This document shows, in pieces, positions 32,233-32,579 of a stretch of 32,579 bases of DNA (its first letter is position 1; each line of letters begins with the position of its first letter). Both the position numbers and the translations under genes were made by a program. Location: NCBI GenBank assembly GCA_003162425.1, contig PMOK01000090.1, positions 1-32,579 on the forward strand, read 5' to 3'. Source of the stretch: Bryobacterales bacterium. GTDB taxonomy: Bacteria > Acidobacteriota > Terriglobia > Bryobacterales > Bryobacteraceae. The notes beneath the pieces were generated by a model. That model saw nothing but the letters and a program-made list of their open reading frames with translations, was not told the DNA's origin and made no database searches.

Positions 32233-32579
32233 ATGCCCGAAAATTCCAATCCCACTCGCCGCGATGTCGTAAAAGCCGCCGGCGTCGCCACTGCCGCCGT
32301 TGCTGTTGCGGGCTTCGAACGAGCGCCCGCCATCCTGAAGGTACACGCCGCTTCCGACCAGATGAAGTACGGCGTTATCGGCCTCGGCGGCCGCGGCGGC
32401 TATCTTCTGAAACATCTCACCAAGGTGGACAACGGCCGATGCGCGGCGATCTGCGATTTGGACGACGCGAAAATGGACAAGGCTTCCGCGACCATCGGCA
32501 CCAGCCCTTCCAAGTACAAGGACTATCGCGAGCTGCTGGCCGACAAGAACGTGGAAGCGGTGATCATCGCGGTGCCGCT
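32233..32579 (+). CDS. Gfo/Idh/MocA-family oxidoreductase, Tat-exported, N-terminal fragment
   Basis: The first 115 residues of a protein cut by the window edge. It opens with a twin-arginine signal (TRRDVVKAAGVATAAVAVAG), then the Rossmann dinucleotide-binding motif in YGVIGLGGRGGYLLKHL and the typical following strand (RCAAICDLDDAKMDKA) and helix (YRELLADKNVEAVIIAVP). This pattern marks NAD(P)-dependent sugar or inositol dehydrogenase relatives, here exported already folded with cofactor, as is common in Acidobacteria and Planctomycetes. ATG at 32233 follows GAGGAG (32223-32228) by four bases. The substrate is unknown. Confidence 0.88.
   Translation, partial: MPENSNPTRRDVVKAAGVATAAVAVAGFERAPAILKVHAASDQMKYGVIGLGGRGGYLLKHLTKVDNGRCAAICDLDDAKMDKASATIGTSPSKYKDYRELLADKNVEAVIIAVP

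Overview
The window looks like a chromosomal segment of an acidobacterium of the Bryobacterales/Solibacter type. This is an inference from gene content; no rRNA or tRNA is present to confirm it. The supporting signs are a duplicated orphan MacB/FtsX-like permease (ADOP type), an overlapping ECF sigma factor and TPR protein kinase, a secreted TPR-CHAT protein, a PEP-CTERM protein, a large secreted GH2 glycosidase and high GC. I see no prophage, transposase, CRISPR array or RNA gene.

Layout. 1-4111 (minus): the start of a DUF1801-like gene, a TPR Ser/Thr kinase, its overlapping ECF sigma factor and a PEP-CTERM protein. 4112-4488: a repeat cluster. 4489-8335 (plus): lpxD, a LOG-family gene and a SpoIIE-type phosphatase joined by 4-base stop/start overlaps. 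8345-9169: two small uncharacterised genes. 9201-14638: a secreted GH2 exo-glucosaminidase-like enzyme (minus), an antitoxin-like orphan, and a secreted PIG-L deacetylase (plus); the two enzymes could act on the same amino sugars. 14664-18373: a new 72-residue secreted protein and the TPR-CHAT protein. 18478-31429 (minus): ADOP permease, alanine racemase, a porin / PBP-like / GGDEF-EAL operon and five glycosyltransferases that probably build a surface glycan. 31428-32579 (plus): a secreted Lys/Asp-rich protein and a truncated Tat-exported Gfo/Idh/MocA oxidoreductase.

The least ordinary content is between the genes. Three repeat classes recur. (1) Degenerate heptamer arrays whose units nearly all end in CAG or GAG, at five loci, often as facing arrays between genes. 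(2) Four-hairpin elements with one shared architecture but unrelated sequences, at 13043-13161 and 30611-30710, each closed by a perfect 24-26 bp inverted repeat. (3) A family built on GGTCGCGGYTCGGTAAC, present as tandem modules before lpxD, as a solitary copy that supplies the last codons and stop of the GH2 gene, and inside a terminator-like palindrome near the right end.

The strongest candidate for an undescribed protein system is the porin / short periplasmic binding protein / membrane GGDEF-EAL operon, which is tightly coupled and suggests solute-responsive c-di-GMP control next to glycan genes.
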